Source: B25-G16 sp964549945
GTDB lineage: Bacteria; Desulfobacterota; DSM-4660; Desulfatiglandales; B25-G16
DNA: 23,164 nt
Direction of reading: 5' to 3'
NCBI GenBank assembly: GCA_964549945.1
Contig: CAZJXD010000082.1
Coordinates: 1 to 23,164, forward strand
Shown one piece after another: positions 1 through 8,461 of this stretch. The notes below the pieces were generated by a model, which made no database searches, was not told where the DNA came from, and was given only the letters and a program-made list of their open reading frames with translations. Position numbers and translations under genes: made by a program. Each line of letters opens with the position of its first letter. The first letter of the stretch is position 1.

Positions 1-102
1 GTGCGGGGGGTGCCGGGTGACCGGTATCCCTACCGCGACTGCAGAGATTGCTTAATGTTCCTTGAGGCAGTAAATAAATTACTTTATCGGCGTAATGGAT
101 GA
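1..102 (+). CDS. 3' tail of an unrecognised ORF running in from the left edge
   Basis: An open frame enters from the window edge and ends at TGA 100-102. It encodes about 33 residues, including a CxxC pair (CRDC) followed by a helix-like stretch. I do not recognise a family and the start lies outside the window, so this may be the end of a real gene or a chance frame. Only the openness of the frame supports it. Confidence 0.25.
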   Translation: MRGVPGDRYPYRDCRDCLMFLEAVNKLLYRRNG

Positions 103-404
103 TGAAGCAGGAATGGCACAAGGCGCAGGGTGTAAGCATCAAGGCGATCAAATCTGATTGGGCAACCCCGCCACATGAACGGCGGGCAAGAAGAACGGTG
201 GAAAAAAAGACGGCGGGTAAACTCCTGAATCGTGAAGGGGTCATGAATGGGGCCAGGCATAAGTAAATAAGTATTGGCAACGAGCAAAGATTCTATTTGA
301 CACTTATTAGATCATTAAGCGTTCTTGGAAGGGCTAAATGAAGGGCTTTGCCCCGACTCCAGAAAGCTAGGGCTTTAGTCGTACATGGGGGGCACCCTTA
401 TCAT
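103..404. other. Region without a convincing gene
   Basis: A 56-codon ATG frame (99-269, plus) and a 67-codon minus frame (84-287) overlap each other. Neither shows a family motif or a convincing ribosome-binding site. A TTGACA hexamer lies at 297-302, but no acceptable -10 box follows at 16-18 bases, so I do not call a promoter. Nothing else was seen. Confidence 0.4.
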
Positions 405-986
405 ATGGCACAACAAGAGGCTTTGAACCTGGAGAAGTTTCAGTTCCTGGGTCTCCATCCCCAGGTGTCCATGGGAACTGCCAGTGACCGCTACTCCGGC
501 TGGATTGGCCAGATATACTCGGAGGAGCGGTAGAAAGACAGGATATCGACTCGATCCCACACCGTTGGCGGCCAGTCGTTCAGGGAAGAGGTGTTGCCCG
601 TTGAAAGTGTGGAGGAGTATTTCGAGCATTTCCCGGCCCTGGAGATGGATTTCACCTTCTATGGTTTGCTGCGGGGCCAAGACCGAACGCCCACGCCAAC
701 CTACCGCGTGCTCCAATCATATAGCCGATACCTCTCCCGAGGCGACCGTCTTATCCTAAAGGTCCCCCAGGTGATATTCGCCCAAAGGCTATGGCGGGGC
801 GGAAAATTCGTTGAAAATCCCGGCTATCTCAATCCGGAGATCTTCATTCATCAGTTCTACGGGCCTGCCGCTGATCTTTTGGGCAATCTCATGAGCGGAT
901 TTATCTTCGAGCAGGAGTACTAGCCCAAAAAAGACAGGACTGGACAGAGATTTTTTGGCATTGTAATTCCCTGGTTTGTACTTTGA
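405..986 (+). pseudogene. DUF72 (YecE-like) family protein, broken by two in-frame TAG codons and truncated
   Basis: Reading one frame from ATG 405 gives a protein resembling the N-terminal half of DUF72/YecE-type TIM-barrel proteins: a GTASDRYSGWIGQIYSEER block, then LPVESVEEYFEHFPALEMDF, then LKVPQVIFAQRL and FIFEQEY. The frame has TAG at 531-533, where relatives as I recall them have Tyr (EERY), and TAG at 921-923 right after FEQEY, where relatives usually have Gln. After the second TAG only about 20 residues remain before TGA 984-986, so more than a third of the usual ~300-residue protein is missing. Family function is unknown. The missing 3' part argues for a true pseudogene whatever TAG means. 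A TTG at 348 could extend the N-terminus, but ATG 405 fits the family start better. Confidence 0.7.
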
Positions 987-1148
987 GAGGTTATTTGAAA
1001 AATCAAGGGCAAAATGTTATCGTGAACTTAAGAGGTTACCAAGAGCTAATGTCTTGCCTTCCTTCATGGTAGTGAATGAGGGAAGAAACTTTTGGAGATT
1101 TTGCTCAACGTAAAATCAAAAGTAACAACGAAGAGGGGGATACATATA
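924..1148. other. Spacer between DUF72 remnant and toxin-antitoxin pair
   Basis: After the DUF72 remnant ends at 986 I see no gene. The stretch before 1149 is A/G-rich and supplies a good ribosome-binding site (GAGGGGG, about 1133-1139) for the antitoxin. No clear promoter or terminator was found. Confidence 0.4.
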
Positions 1149-1328
1149 ATGGAGAACTTGAAGCAGGAAGCCATCAATGCCATCTCGAAGATGCCTGATT
1201 CGGCAGACATTGAAGAGATCATGTACAGACTCTATGTCATAGATAAGGTAAGAAAGGGCAGGGAGGCAGCGGAACAAGGAGATGCCATCTCTATTGAAGA
1301 ATTAAAGAAAGAAATAGCGTCATGGTAA
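1149..1328 (+). CDS. Small antitoxin of a ParD/RelB-type toxin-antitoxin pair
   Basis: A 59-residue acidic, mostly helical protein. The start ATG 1149 is chosen because a GAGGGGG ribosome-binding site lies about nine bases upstream; an in-frame alternative start at 1092 lacks one. The residues MPDSADIEEIMYRLYVIDKVRKG near the middle resemble small antitoxin-like proteins that precede ParE/RelE toxins. Such proteins usually bind and block the toxin with the C-terminal helix and repress their own promoter with the N-terminal part; that role is inferred from the neighbour. The last seven bases overlap the start of the toxin gene, typical of coupled translation. Confidence 0.65.
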   Translation: MENLKQEAINAISKMPDSADIEEIMYRLYVIDKVRKGREAAEQGDAISIEELKKEIASW

Positions 1329-1615
1329 AATGGTCGCGGCCTGCCAGAATGGATCTGAAGCAAATACACGATTATATTGCTAAGGATTCCAGGTATTACG
1401 CCAAAAAGGTGGTGCAGACAATCGTGGAAAAAACAGAGCAACTTATGGTTTTTCCCGAGATAGGTCGCATAGTACCGGAGATCGATGATCCGAACACACG
1501 AGAAGTATTCGTTTATTCATATCGCTTGATATAGGAGATTACTCCTGACGGAATAGAAATTCTTGCAGTCATACACGGGAAACGAGATTTCTTTGAGAAA
1601 ATAACGGAAACCTAG
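1322..1615 (+). pseudogene. ParE/RelE-superfamily toxin with in-frame TAG at codon 71
   Basis: From ATG 1322 the frame encodes a ParE-like protein: WSRPARMDLKQIHDYIAKDS, then YYAKKVV, then FPEIGRIVPEIDDPNTRE and VFVYSYRLI. TAG 1532-1534 interrupts exactly where the family continues with Tyr (RLIYEI). The same frame then carries on with EITPDGIEILAVIHGKRDF to TAG 1613-1615, giving the 97-residue length normal for ParE. ParE toxins act on DNA gyrase and RelE toxins cut mRNA; the sequence does not settle which. Without read-through the 70-residue product lacks the final beta strands and the His/Arg-Asp C-terminal segment, so it should be inactive. Everything after the TAG is still well conserved, so either the nonsense change is recent or the TAG is translated. 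Confidence 0.75.
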
Positions 1616-2159
1616 TCCGATAAGGATCGTACATCATTTTAACACTTATTATGTAAGCAAGATCAGGGCTTGAGCGTTGAGTTTTTATTTATCTGACTTA
1701 CGAAGTAATGAATCATGCCACGCATTGAACAAGGCGCTGCGGTAAAGGGAATCGGGAGAAGCTTCAATACGCCTTGACGGGCTTCTGCGGTGCTGCACGG
1801 CTCGCGCCCGCTGTTCGCCACCAGAGGGCTATGGCCTACCTGGCATACTTCAACGAAGACAGAGGATATATCCAGGGCAAACAACCTTTCATTTTCAACC
1901 GAACGGTCATCATCGAGGGAAATGAGATTACGGTTCAGTTGATTTGCTTTCAGGAGAGTACCAGGGACCGGGAAAAAGCCACAGGCATCAGAAGATCCAG
2001 GGAGGCCTCGCACGGAAAACTAGAGGCTGTGATCAAGTCTTCGATAACTTTATAGTTGCTACCATTCAAGGGGCGTTGCCGGGCGGGGCAAGGGATACCG
2101 TAAAAATCCGAGTAGCCTCTATCCTGCGATTATAGTTTATGCTTTAAAGGGGATTAGCG
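1616..2159. other. Region with overlapping unrecognised ORFs
   Basis: The longest frames are 1774-2055 (plus, 93 codons), 1944-2135 (plus, 63 codons) and 1663-2013 (minus, 116 codons), all overlapping. The plus frame contains a sensible-looking stretch from MAYLAYFNEDRGYI to VIIEGNEITVQL, about residues 20-58, that could be a piece of a real protein, but I cannot name a family. None has a good ribosome-binding site. The likeliest reading is remains of one or more decayed genes. Confidence 0.4.
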
Positions 2160-2516
2160 ATGGGGTCAGGTGAATGGGAGGATTGGGAGTGCCCTATTTG
2201 CAAAGGTAATGCAGTACGCAGCGAGCTTGAAGCAGGGCCGCCGCCTCTCTATAAATATATATGTACGTCCTGCAAGGAGTTTGCAGTAGACATGAACACA
2301 ACGAATCAGAAAGAGGGTTTAATTAAGGAGGATTGGGAGCTAATCTCCGAGTATATGAGTGGATATAGCGCAAAGCATGATAGAACTCTTATAATTGTTA
2401 CCGCACATCCAATAGAGGAAAATGAGATGACTATTGAGCAGATAATAGAGACCGTAACAAGACAATCCGAGGATGAGACGGTAAATCACCTCTCGGAAGA
2501 CCTAGATTTCCCCTAG
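2160..2516 (+). CDS. Small zinc-ribbon protein of unknown function
   Basis: A 118-residue protein with a CPIC...CTSC pattern (Cys 11, 14, 35, 38) that should bind one zinc as a ribbon. A helical, acidic C-terminal half follows (MTIEQIIETVTRQSED region). ATG 2160 has a good ribosome-binding site, AAGGGG, about eight bases upstream. The stop is TAG, and the next in-frame TAA/TGA is 29 codons on. It converges on the RNase G gene with only 11 bases between the stops. The family is not recognised; a single-gene DNA- or protein-binding role is possible but unsupported. Confidence 0.65.
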   Translation: MGSGEWEDWECPICKGNAVRSELEAGPPPLYKYICTSCKEFAVDMNTTNQKEGLIKEDWELISEYMSGYSAKHDRTLIIVTAHPIEENEMTIEQIIETVTRQSEDETVNHLSEDLDFP

Positions 2517-2527
2517 AATCGCATATC

Positions 2528-4024
2528 TTATGCCTCTTTTGCCTCGCTTCTCTCGATGAACTTGAGCTCACCCTCCCATGGGGAGAGGCCGGGGTTTCCT
2601 TGAATCTCTATGCCAACCCCATAGCGCTCCTCCAGTTCAGCCAGCTCCGCGCGCTTCTTGTTCAGCAGGTAGTTGGCTACGTTATTCGGCAGTATTCCCT
2701 TGACCGTTACGAGGTTATCCTTTGATGCACCGAGCCATATCTGGCGGAGGAATGACACCGCGGTTGCCTCCACGGACCTCACGATCCCCCTGCCCTGGCA
2801 GAACTCACAGATCTGGTAGCTCTTTGACTCTATCGAAGGCCGCAACCTCTGTCTGGACAGCTCCATTAATCCGAACTTCGAAATGGGTGACAAGCTTATC
2901 TTTGCCCTGTCCTTCTTTATTTCCTCCTTGAGCTGTTTTACCACTTCTCGCTCATGTTTGTGGTCCTTCATGTCGATGAAATCTATTACGATCAGCCCTC
3001 CTATATCCCTGAGCCGTAGCTGTCTCGCGATCTCCCTGGCCGCTTCCAGGTTCGTTTTATACGCGGTGTCCTCTATGCCCTTGCCCCTTGTAGATCTGCC
3101 GCTGTTCACGTCGATTGAGATGAGGGCCTCGGTGGAGTCGATGACAATAGAGCCCCCGCTCTTTAGGGAAACCCTGTTACTGTAAATCTGTTCTAAGTGT
3201 TTTTCGATTCCATACTCGGAGAATATGGGCGCCTTCTCCCTGTAAAGCTTGACCCTCTTTTGATGCTTGGGCGAGATGACCTTCATGAACTCCTTCATCT
3301 CCGACCATGTCTCCTTGTCGTCAACGACGACCTCGTCTACCTCTGCACTGAAGAAATCCCTTAAGGTTCTCAGGCCAAGATCCTCTTCCTTGTACAGCAT
3401 GGATTGTGGGGGTTCCTTTTCCGCCCTTTTCTTGATGTCCTCCCATAATCTCAGGAGGTTCTTTAGCTCACCGGATATTATCCTTTTTTTCTGTCCCGCG
3501 GCGGCGGTTCTCAGGATATAGCCCACCTCTTCCGGCAGATTGAGCTGGCTCATCAGGGATTTTAACCTCTTCCGCTCCTCCTCATCCTCGATCTTATGGG
3601 AGAGGCCGCCACTCGGCCTCCCCGGGGTCAACACGAGATACCGTCCCGCAATGGAGATGTAGGTGGTCAGATAGGCACCCTTTTTCCCCTCTCTCTCCTT
3701 GGTGACCTGCACCAGGAGCTCAGCGCCCTTTTTGATAACTTTCTCTATCTTGGGGGCAGCCTTGGATGTGGAGATCGCCTCCTGAGAGCTAAAATATTCG
3801 GGGTGTATCTCCCCTATCGGCAGGAAGCCGTTCTTATCGGCCCCATAATTTATAAAGGCCGCTTGAAGCGATGGCTCAATCCTGGAGACAACGCCTTTAT
3901 AGATGTTCCCCTTGATCTCTTCCCTGGTGGAGGTGGCGATGTAGAACTCATCCAGCTCGCCGTCCTTGAGTATGGCGATCCGGTATTCCTCCGGATCCAC
4001 CGCATTTATAAGCATCTTGTACAT
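2528..4024 (-). CDS. rng: Ribonuclease G/E family endoribonuclease
   Basis: A 498-residue RNase G/E protein, which cleaves single-stranded RNA 5'-monophosphate-dependently in rRNA maturation and mRNA decay. The order is: N-terminal RNase H-like part, S1 RNA-binding insertion (about residues 36-125, with GNIYKGVVSRIEPSLQAAF), and catalytic DNase I-like region. The two metal-binding aspartates are visible in SIDVNSGR (D305) and LIVIDFIDM (D348), and the zinc-link motif in CEFCQGRG (C406, C409). The length matches RNase G (about 490) rather than the long RNase E with a degradosome tail. It is the last gene of the activase operon: the upstream gene's TAA abuts this ATG directly in the same frame, so translation is probably coupled. 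Co-transcription with the activase genes is unusual and may be chance. Confidence 0.96.
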   Translation of the reverse strand: MYKMLINAVDPEEYRIAILKDGELDEFYIATSTREEIKGNIYKGVVSRIEPSLQAAFINYGADKNGFLPIGEIHPEYFSSQEAISTSKAAPKIEKVIKKGAELLVQVTKEREGKKGAYLTTYISIAGRYLVLTPGRPSGGLSHKIEDEEERKRLKSLMSQLNLPEEVGYILRTAAAGQKKRIISGELKNLLRLWEDIKKRAEKEPPQSMLYKEEDLGLRTLRDFFSAEVDEVVVDDKETWSEMKEFMKVISPKHQKRVKLYREKAPIFSEYGIEKHLEQIYSNRVSLKSGGSIVIDSTEALISIDVNSGRSTRGKGIEDTAYKTNLEAAREIARQLRLRDIGGLIVIDFIDMKDHKHEREVVKQLKEEIKKDRAKISLSPISKFGLMELSRQRLRPSIESKSYQICEFCQGRGIVRSVEATAVSFLRQIWLGASKDNLVTVKGILPNNVANYLLNKKRAELAELEERYGVGIEIQGNPGLSPWEGELKFIERSEAKEA

Positions 4025-5377
4025 TTATGGTCTACCGTGTGTTTTGAAGTGTTGAGAGGCTTGATACATGAACGTCCTCAAGGCCGCTTCCCTTCCCGGT
4101 TGAAAGGAGCCATCGTAGGAGACATCGATGTAAGGCACATTGAGCTTTGCCATCAATGGCTTGGTGATGGAAGCGGTGAGATTGCTCGGCATGCAGGTAA
4201 AGGGAAATATGTTTACGATCCCGTTGTACCCGTGGTGGGCGAGTACCAGGGCCGATGAGATGCTCAGACAGGCCTCTGTCCCGACCTCGAAGGAGAAGAT
4301 GTTGTTCTTCTTGAGCACCTTTTCCAGGTGGCCTATCTTGTGGTCTTCTATGATATCGAGGTATTTCCGTGCCATCTGGTAAGCCTTTTTCTGTTGCATG
4401 TACTGATAGAAGAGGGTGAGGTTGTACTTCAGATACTTCAAGAGATCACTTTTTACCTCTTTGAGTCGAAGGCTCTTAAGGTGCAATCGAAGGGCGATCC
4501 TGGCCAGCCTTACCTGATCATAGGTGGTGTAATTGATCCACTCCCCGATGGAGGCGTTCACCGCCTCGGCTCCATATCTCTCAAGAACTCTGATGGTATC
4601 CTGGTTGGATTTCACGTGTGTCCTCACATAGATCTCCCCAACCACGCCTATGAGCGGTTTTCGTGGAATACTGGGATCAATGAGCCCCTTTGTCTCCTTC
4701 ACGATTTCCTCTAAATCGTCCAGAATGGGGGTGAGGTCTTTTTTCGATGAGTGTTTCGCAAATGATTCGGTCAAGTGCTTCCTTGCGTGGAGGATAAAGG
4801 CATCGGCTATTCCCTCTGATCTCTCATATGGCCGAATCCTCCATAGCAGCCTGTCGAGTATATCACCCACCATAATGGAGAGATAACCGGCCTTCCTGAA
4901 GTCCCGCATCTTCTCCCTTGGAATCAGTCCCTCGAGATCATAGGCGTCATCTGAGCTGAGCGAGACGATCTTCACCTTTTCCAGGCCGGGCATGGAATCG
5001 AGGATTATCCTGTGGTACTTGTTGTACATCCCGAACCTGCACGGGCCATTCGCCTCGGGCATGAAATACATATAGTTCTCGGGATTAAACTTATCTCCGA
5101 GCCTCTCCTTCTCCTTTTTCATGAAGTAGAGGATATCCCCCAGGGTTACCACACAGGGGAAGCACTCCTTGCCCGAGGTGAATTTCTTTCCCAGGTCCAG
5201 TCCCTCATAGGTCTCCATGACTTCTGAGTTCACGCCATAGCTCTTAAATACCCCGGCCAGGAGATGGCTGTTCACGGGGTTCATCTCAGGGATCAGAAAC
5301 CTCTTTCCCTGAACGTCAAATCGTCCAACGCGCTCGGCCATGACCCTGAAGGTGTCTAATTGAGTAATCTTTTCCAT
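4025..5377 (-). CDS. CoA-dehydratase-activase partner, HgdB/BcrC-like C-terminal half
   Basis: A 450-residue protein of the 2-hydroxyacyl-CoA dehydratase/benzoyl-CoA-reductase-like group. It matches the C-terminal part of the very long 'acyl-CoA dehydratase activase-related' proteins. Conserved signals are FLIPEMNPVNSHLL (residues 27-40), GKECFPCVVTLGD (C72, C75), GPCRFGMY (C113), GTEACLS (C370) and FPFTCMPSN (C395); the cysteines are candidate Fe-S ligands. Its ATG lies one codon after the TAG of the upstream gene and in the same frame, so the two genes together equal one fused chain of about 1,478 residues. Probable role: receiving ATP-driven low-potential electrons from the activase. The real substrate is unknown. 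No ribosome-binding site is obvious immediately before the ATG; expression may depend on the upstream gene's translation. Confidence 0.9.
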   Translation of the reverse strand: MEKITQLDTFRVMAERVGRFDVQGKRFLIPEMNPVNSHLLAGVFKSYGVNSEVMETYEGLDLGKKFTSGKECFPCVVTLGDILYFMKKEKERLGDKFNPENYMYFMPEANGPCRFGMYNKYHRIILDSMPGLEKVKIVSLSSDDAYDLEGLIPREKMRDFRKAGYLSIMVGDILDRLLWRIRPYERSEGIADAFILHARKHLTESFAKHSSKKDLTPILDDLEEIVKETKGLIDPSIPRKPLIGVVGEIYVRTHVKSNQDTIRVLERYGAEAVNASIGEWINYTTYDQVRLARIALRLHLKSLRLKEVKSDLLKYLKYNLTLFYQYMQQKKAYQMARKYLDIIEDHKIGHLEKVLKKNNIFSFEVGTEACLSISSALVLAHHGYNGIVNIFPFTCMPSNLTASITKPLMAKLNVPYIDVSYDGSFQPGREAALRTFMYQASQHFKTHGRP

Positions 5378-5380
5378 AGG

Positions 5381-8300
5381 CTAGTTCACTATTGCGGTGG
5401 CTTTCGTGGTTTCAGGCTCCATGGATTCCATTTTCTGTACGGACCCTATTACGTTCTTGAATGCCTCGAGCCGGGTCATTACTCCTGCTACCGCGGTGTG
5501 TTCATCAAGCTCCAGGATAAGGTAGGGCTTGTCTCCCATTATGTATTTATAGAAGTGCTCGTTAAAGGAGTCCGGGCCGCAGCTGAAGTTAGTGAGGTGA
5601 AGGCCGAAGAAGTTTGGCGTGAGCTTAATGAGCTTTGCGGCCTGCAATACCTGGTAGCCGTAGGCCCAGTACATGTTCGGGAAATCGGATAAATCCACGC
5701 CCCTGATGTCCATGAAGTCCATGGGAACGGCTGCTAAGCCTATTTTAGCCAGGTTCTGCCCGATCCTCAGGTTCAGCCTCTCATCAAACAAATTGTAGGG
5801 TCTGCCCGTCAACAGTACCAGGGGTTCCTTCTCACCCAGCGATGAGGTGATTCTGGCTCCATGGGCGTAGAGCTCGTTTTCGAAATCCTGCTGCCTGCCA
5901 TAGGCGATCTCTATCGCTTTCCTGATTTGGCGGAGGCTCTTGCCCAGCGTCTCTCCGATGTGTGAGTGTAATTCTATGCTGAGCAACTCAGGGCTATACT
6001 TGAGATGGACAGTGGGATTCAAAATCCCGCTCTCCTTCAGTCCCAACGCCGTCTTGAGCATGTATTGATTTCCCTGAACAAGGGGACAATAGAAGTGGTT
6101 CTTCTTTTCAATCTCAGAGGGAAGATCGATGATGGTGGGCAGGAACAGGTATCTCGTCTTTTCGAGGAGATCTATGACATGCCCGTGGGATACCTTCACC
6201 GGAAAGCACGTCTCGGTGGTCATCGATTCGATGCCCAGTTTTGAGATCCGGTCATTGGTCTTGGGAGTCAAGACGGCCCGGTATCCGAGCGCATCGAAGA
6301 AGCTCGCCCAGAAAAGCGCGAGTTGATGGTTGTACAGCGCCCTCTGCATCCCCACGGTTGGCCTGCCCTCCACCTCAAGGATGGCCCTGTCGTCTTGCTC
6401 AGAGCCCATTTTCAGATCCCCGAGGTCATGGTAGAGGCCTTGAAGGTGGCTCTCCCAGATAGCGTCTCTCAGTTTAAAGTAATCCTCTTTCTTCTCTCCG
6501 TAGCGGCCTCTCACCTCGTACCTGCCACACTCCCCTCCCCACACGCTCTTTCTTCCGCTGAAATTGTAGACCTTCAGCTTGCACTCGTTGTGGCACTGGG
6601 GATCGGCGTGGCATACGGCCTCCTTGTAAGCTAGGGTATCGTTGATCGCCTCATCTATAGCCCTGGCCGATGATCCCTCCTTGTGTTCCCTTGCCATTTT
6701 CTCCTGAACGCTGACGGCAGCGCCGAAGCCGCCGAGCACCTCGCGGTGTTTGGGGATCACAATGCCCTTGTCCAGCACTGCCTCAAAGCCCGCCACTATG
6801 GCCTTGTTGAGGGAAGGGCCTCCAAGAAACATGATTCGCTCCCCTATCTTCTTGTTTCCCACCACCCTGTTCAGGTAGTTATAGACGATAGCATAGCAGA
6901 GGCCGGCGATAAGGTCGTTTTTCGCTCCACCCTTTTGCGCGTAGGATACGAGATCTGATTCCATGAACACGGTGCATCGTTCCGTCAGCTTGATTGGATT
7001 ATTCGATGACAGGGCGATCTGCTGGAACTCATCAACGATGTTTATGCCGTTCTTGTTTGCCAGTTCATGGAGAAAGCTCCCCGTTCCGGCTGCGCATACC
7101 TTGTTCATGTCGAAGTCAAGGGGATGGGTGTTGGAGATGGAGATGTACTTGCTGTCCTGCCCCCCGATCTCGAAAACGGTATCGATCAAGGGGTCAATCT
7201 CCACGGCGCCCCGTGCATGGGCGGTGATCTCGTCGATGATGAGATCCGCGTTGAGGAAATCACCCACCACCATTCTTCCCGATCCCGTTGTGGCCACCCC
7301 CCTGATGTCAACGATCTCACCGCATCTGTGCTTTAGGATCCTCAAAAGGCTCTGTGTGACCTCAATGGGCTTGCCCATCGTCTGCCGGTATTCCTTGTCG
7401 ATGATCTCCCGCTTCTCGTTGATAAGTGCATATTTGGTGGTGGTAGAGCCTATATCAATCCCTAAGTATGCCGGTATCCTTTTCCTTCGCTTGGGCAGCG
7501 GTGGCAGGTCGTTATCCTCCGGGAAGTGTGTCTTGATCAGCTCCAGTCTCGGTGCTGATACGAAGCAAAGCGCGCCCTTCTCCGTCATGGAGGTGAGCTC
7601 ATTCAAGGGTGGCTTGCTTTCTATGCCGAGTTCCTTTGCCTGAAGCGCCACCCCCAGGGCACCAACGGAGGTGGAATGCTGGGGGACGATCAGCTCGGGA
7701 AAGTGGTCCCGAAAGGCCCTCACCTGGAGCTCGTTCATGGTGAGGCCCCCGATAAACAGTATTGGCTGGGGCAGGGCCCGGTTCGACACGATAGTGCTCA
7801 GGTAGTTCGATGCATTTCCCTGGTGAAGGCCGGCGATGATATCCTCGAGCTTCTCTCCCTTGTTCTGGAGGTGTATCATGTCCGATTTGGTGAACACGGT
7901 GCATCGGCAGGCCACCCGTGCAGGGCCCTTGCTCTTGAGGCCCATGGAAATGAAATCCTCCAGGATCTTGCTGATGTGGGCCTCCGAGGTATCGAAATCC
8001 TTCCCGTAGATCGAAGAGGCCAATCGCTCCGCCTGTTGATCGATAAAGGATCCCGTACCCGAGGCGCAGGGGCTGTTTGTATTAAAATCCTCGAGCTCCC
8101 ACCTGCCCCCGTGGTGACTCAGGATATAAAGGGCGGTATCCTGCCCGCCCATGCTGATGATAGATCGCACATCCGGCTGTAGGTGCAGGGAGCCCAAGAT
8201 CTGGGCAATCGACTCGAACTCATAGAATCCGCCCAGGTGCTCGCTAATAATCCTTCCGTGGTTACCCGTGAAGGCAACCGTCTTTATGTGGGCAAAGCCG

Positions 8301-8461
8301 AAGCGATTGTATAGGTCGCTCAAGATTTCAAGGACCCTGGCCTCTACTGCTCCGAAGTGCCTTGTATAGGGATACTCGAAGATCAGCTCTCCATTACCGC
8401 TCATCACCGTGGCGTTCACACTCACCGAACCAGCGTCAATGCCAATGTAATAGCCTTCCAT
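5381..8461 (-). CDS. Acyl-CoA dehydratase activase-related protein with two ASKHA ATPase domains and DUF2229
   Basis: A 1026-residue protein with two BcrAD/BadFG ASKHA ATPase domains in tandem, followed by a DUF2229-like region. Domain 1 (residues 4-275) has GIDAGSVS, CASGTGSF (C132) and CRCTVF (C187). Domain 2 (331-600) has GIDIGSTTTK, CAAGTGSF (C456) and RCTVF (C496). In classical HgdC homodimers two such cysteines per subunit hold one bridging [4Fe-4S] cluster, so this chain has all four ligands itself. A Cys-rich linker (CH..C and GGECGR) near residues 620-660 could bind another cluster. Known relatives couple ATP hydrolysis to electron transfer into radical dehydratases or reductases. 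ATG 8461 follows an AAAAGGGATC ribosome-binding region. The stop TAG 5381-5383 is followed by CCT and then the in-frame ATG of the next gene. polA lies 216 bases upstream on the same strand. Confidence 0.94.
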   Translation of the reverse strand: MEGYYIGIDAGSVSVNATVMSGNGELIFEYPYTRHFGAVEARVLEILSDLYNRFGFAHIKTVAFTGNHGRIISEHLGGFYEFESIAQILGSLHLQPDVRSIISMGGQDTALYILSHHGGRWELEDFNTNSPCASGTGSFIDQQAERLASSIYGKDFDTSEAHISKILEDFISMGLKSKGPARVACRCTVFTKSDMIHLQNKGEKLEDIIAGLHQGNASNYLSTIVSNRALPQPILFIGGLTMNELQVRAFRDHFPELIVPQHSTSVGALGVALQAKELGIESKPPLNELTSMTEKGALCFVSAPRLELIKTHFPEDNDLPPLPKRRKRIPAYLGIDIGSTTTKYALINEKREIIDKEYRQTMGKPIEVTQSLLRILKHRCGEIVDIRGVATTGSGRMVVGDFLNADLIIDEITAHARGAVEIDPLIDTVFEIGGQDSKYISISNTHPLDFDMNKVCAAGTGSFLHELANKNGINIVDEFQQIALSSNNPIKLTERCTVFMESDLVSYAQKGGAKNDLIAGLCYAIVYNYLNRVVGNKKIGERIMFLGGPSLNKAIVAGFEAVLDKGIVIPKHREVLGGFGAAVSVQEKMAREHKEGSSARAIDEAINDTLAYKEAVCHADPQCHNECKLKVYNFSGRKSVWGGECGRYEVRGRYGEKKEDYFKLRDAIWESHLQGLYHDLGDLKMGSEQDDRAILEVEGRPTVGMQRALYNHQLALFWASFFDALGYRAVLTPKTNDRISKLGIESMTTETCFPVKVSHGHVIDLLEKTRYLFLPTIIDLPSEIEKKNHFYCPLVQGNQYMLKTALGLKESGILNPTVHLKYSPELLSIELHSHIGETLGKSLRQIRKAIEIAYGRQQDFENELYAHGARITSSLGEKEPLVLLTGRPYNLFDERLNLRIGQNLAKIGLAAVPMDFMDIRGVDLSDFPNMYWAYGYQVLQAAKLIKLTPNFFGLHLTNFSCGPDSFNEHFYKYIMGDKPYLILELDEHTAVAGVMTRLEAFKNVIGSVQKMESMEPETTKATAIVN

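Noticed and set aside
297..320. Promoter before the DUF72 remnant
   Set aside because: TTGACA at 297-302 has no acceptable -10 box at 16-18 bases.
3596..4258. 220-codon plus-strand ORF opposite rng and the activase partner
   Set aside because: It is antisense to two clearly conserved genes, spans their junction, and shows no family motif.
6963..7643. 226-codon plus-strand ORF inside the activase gene
   Set aside because: It is antisense to the conserved second ASKHA domain, is serine/leucine-rich shadow coding, and has no ribosome-binding site.
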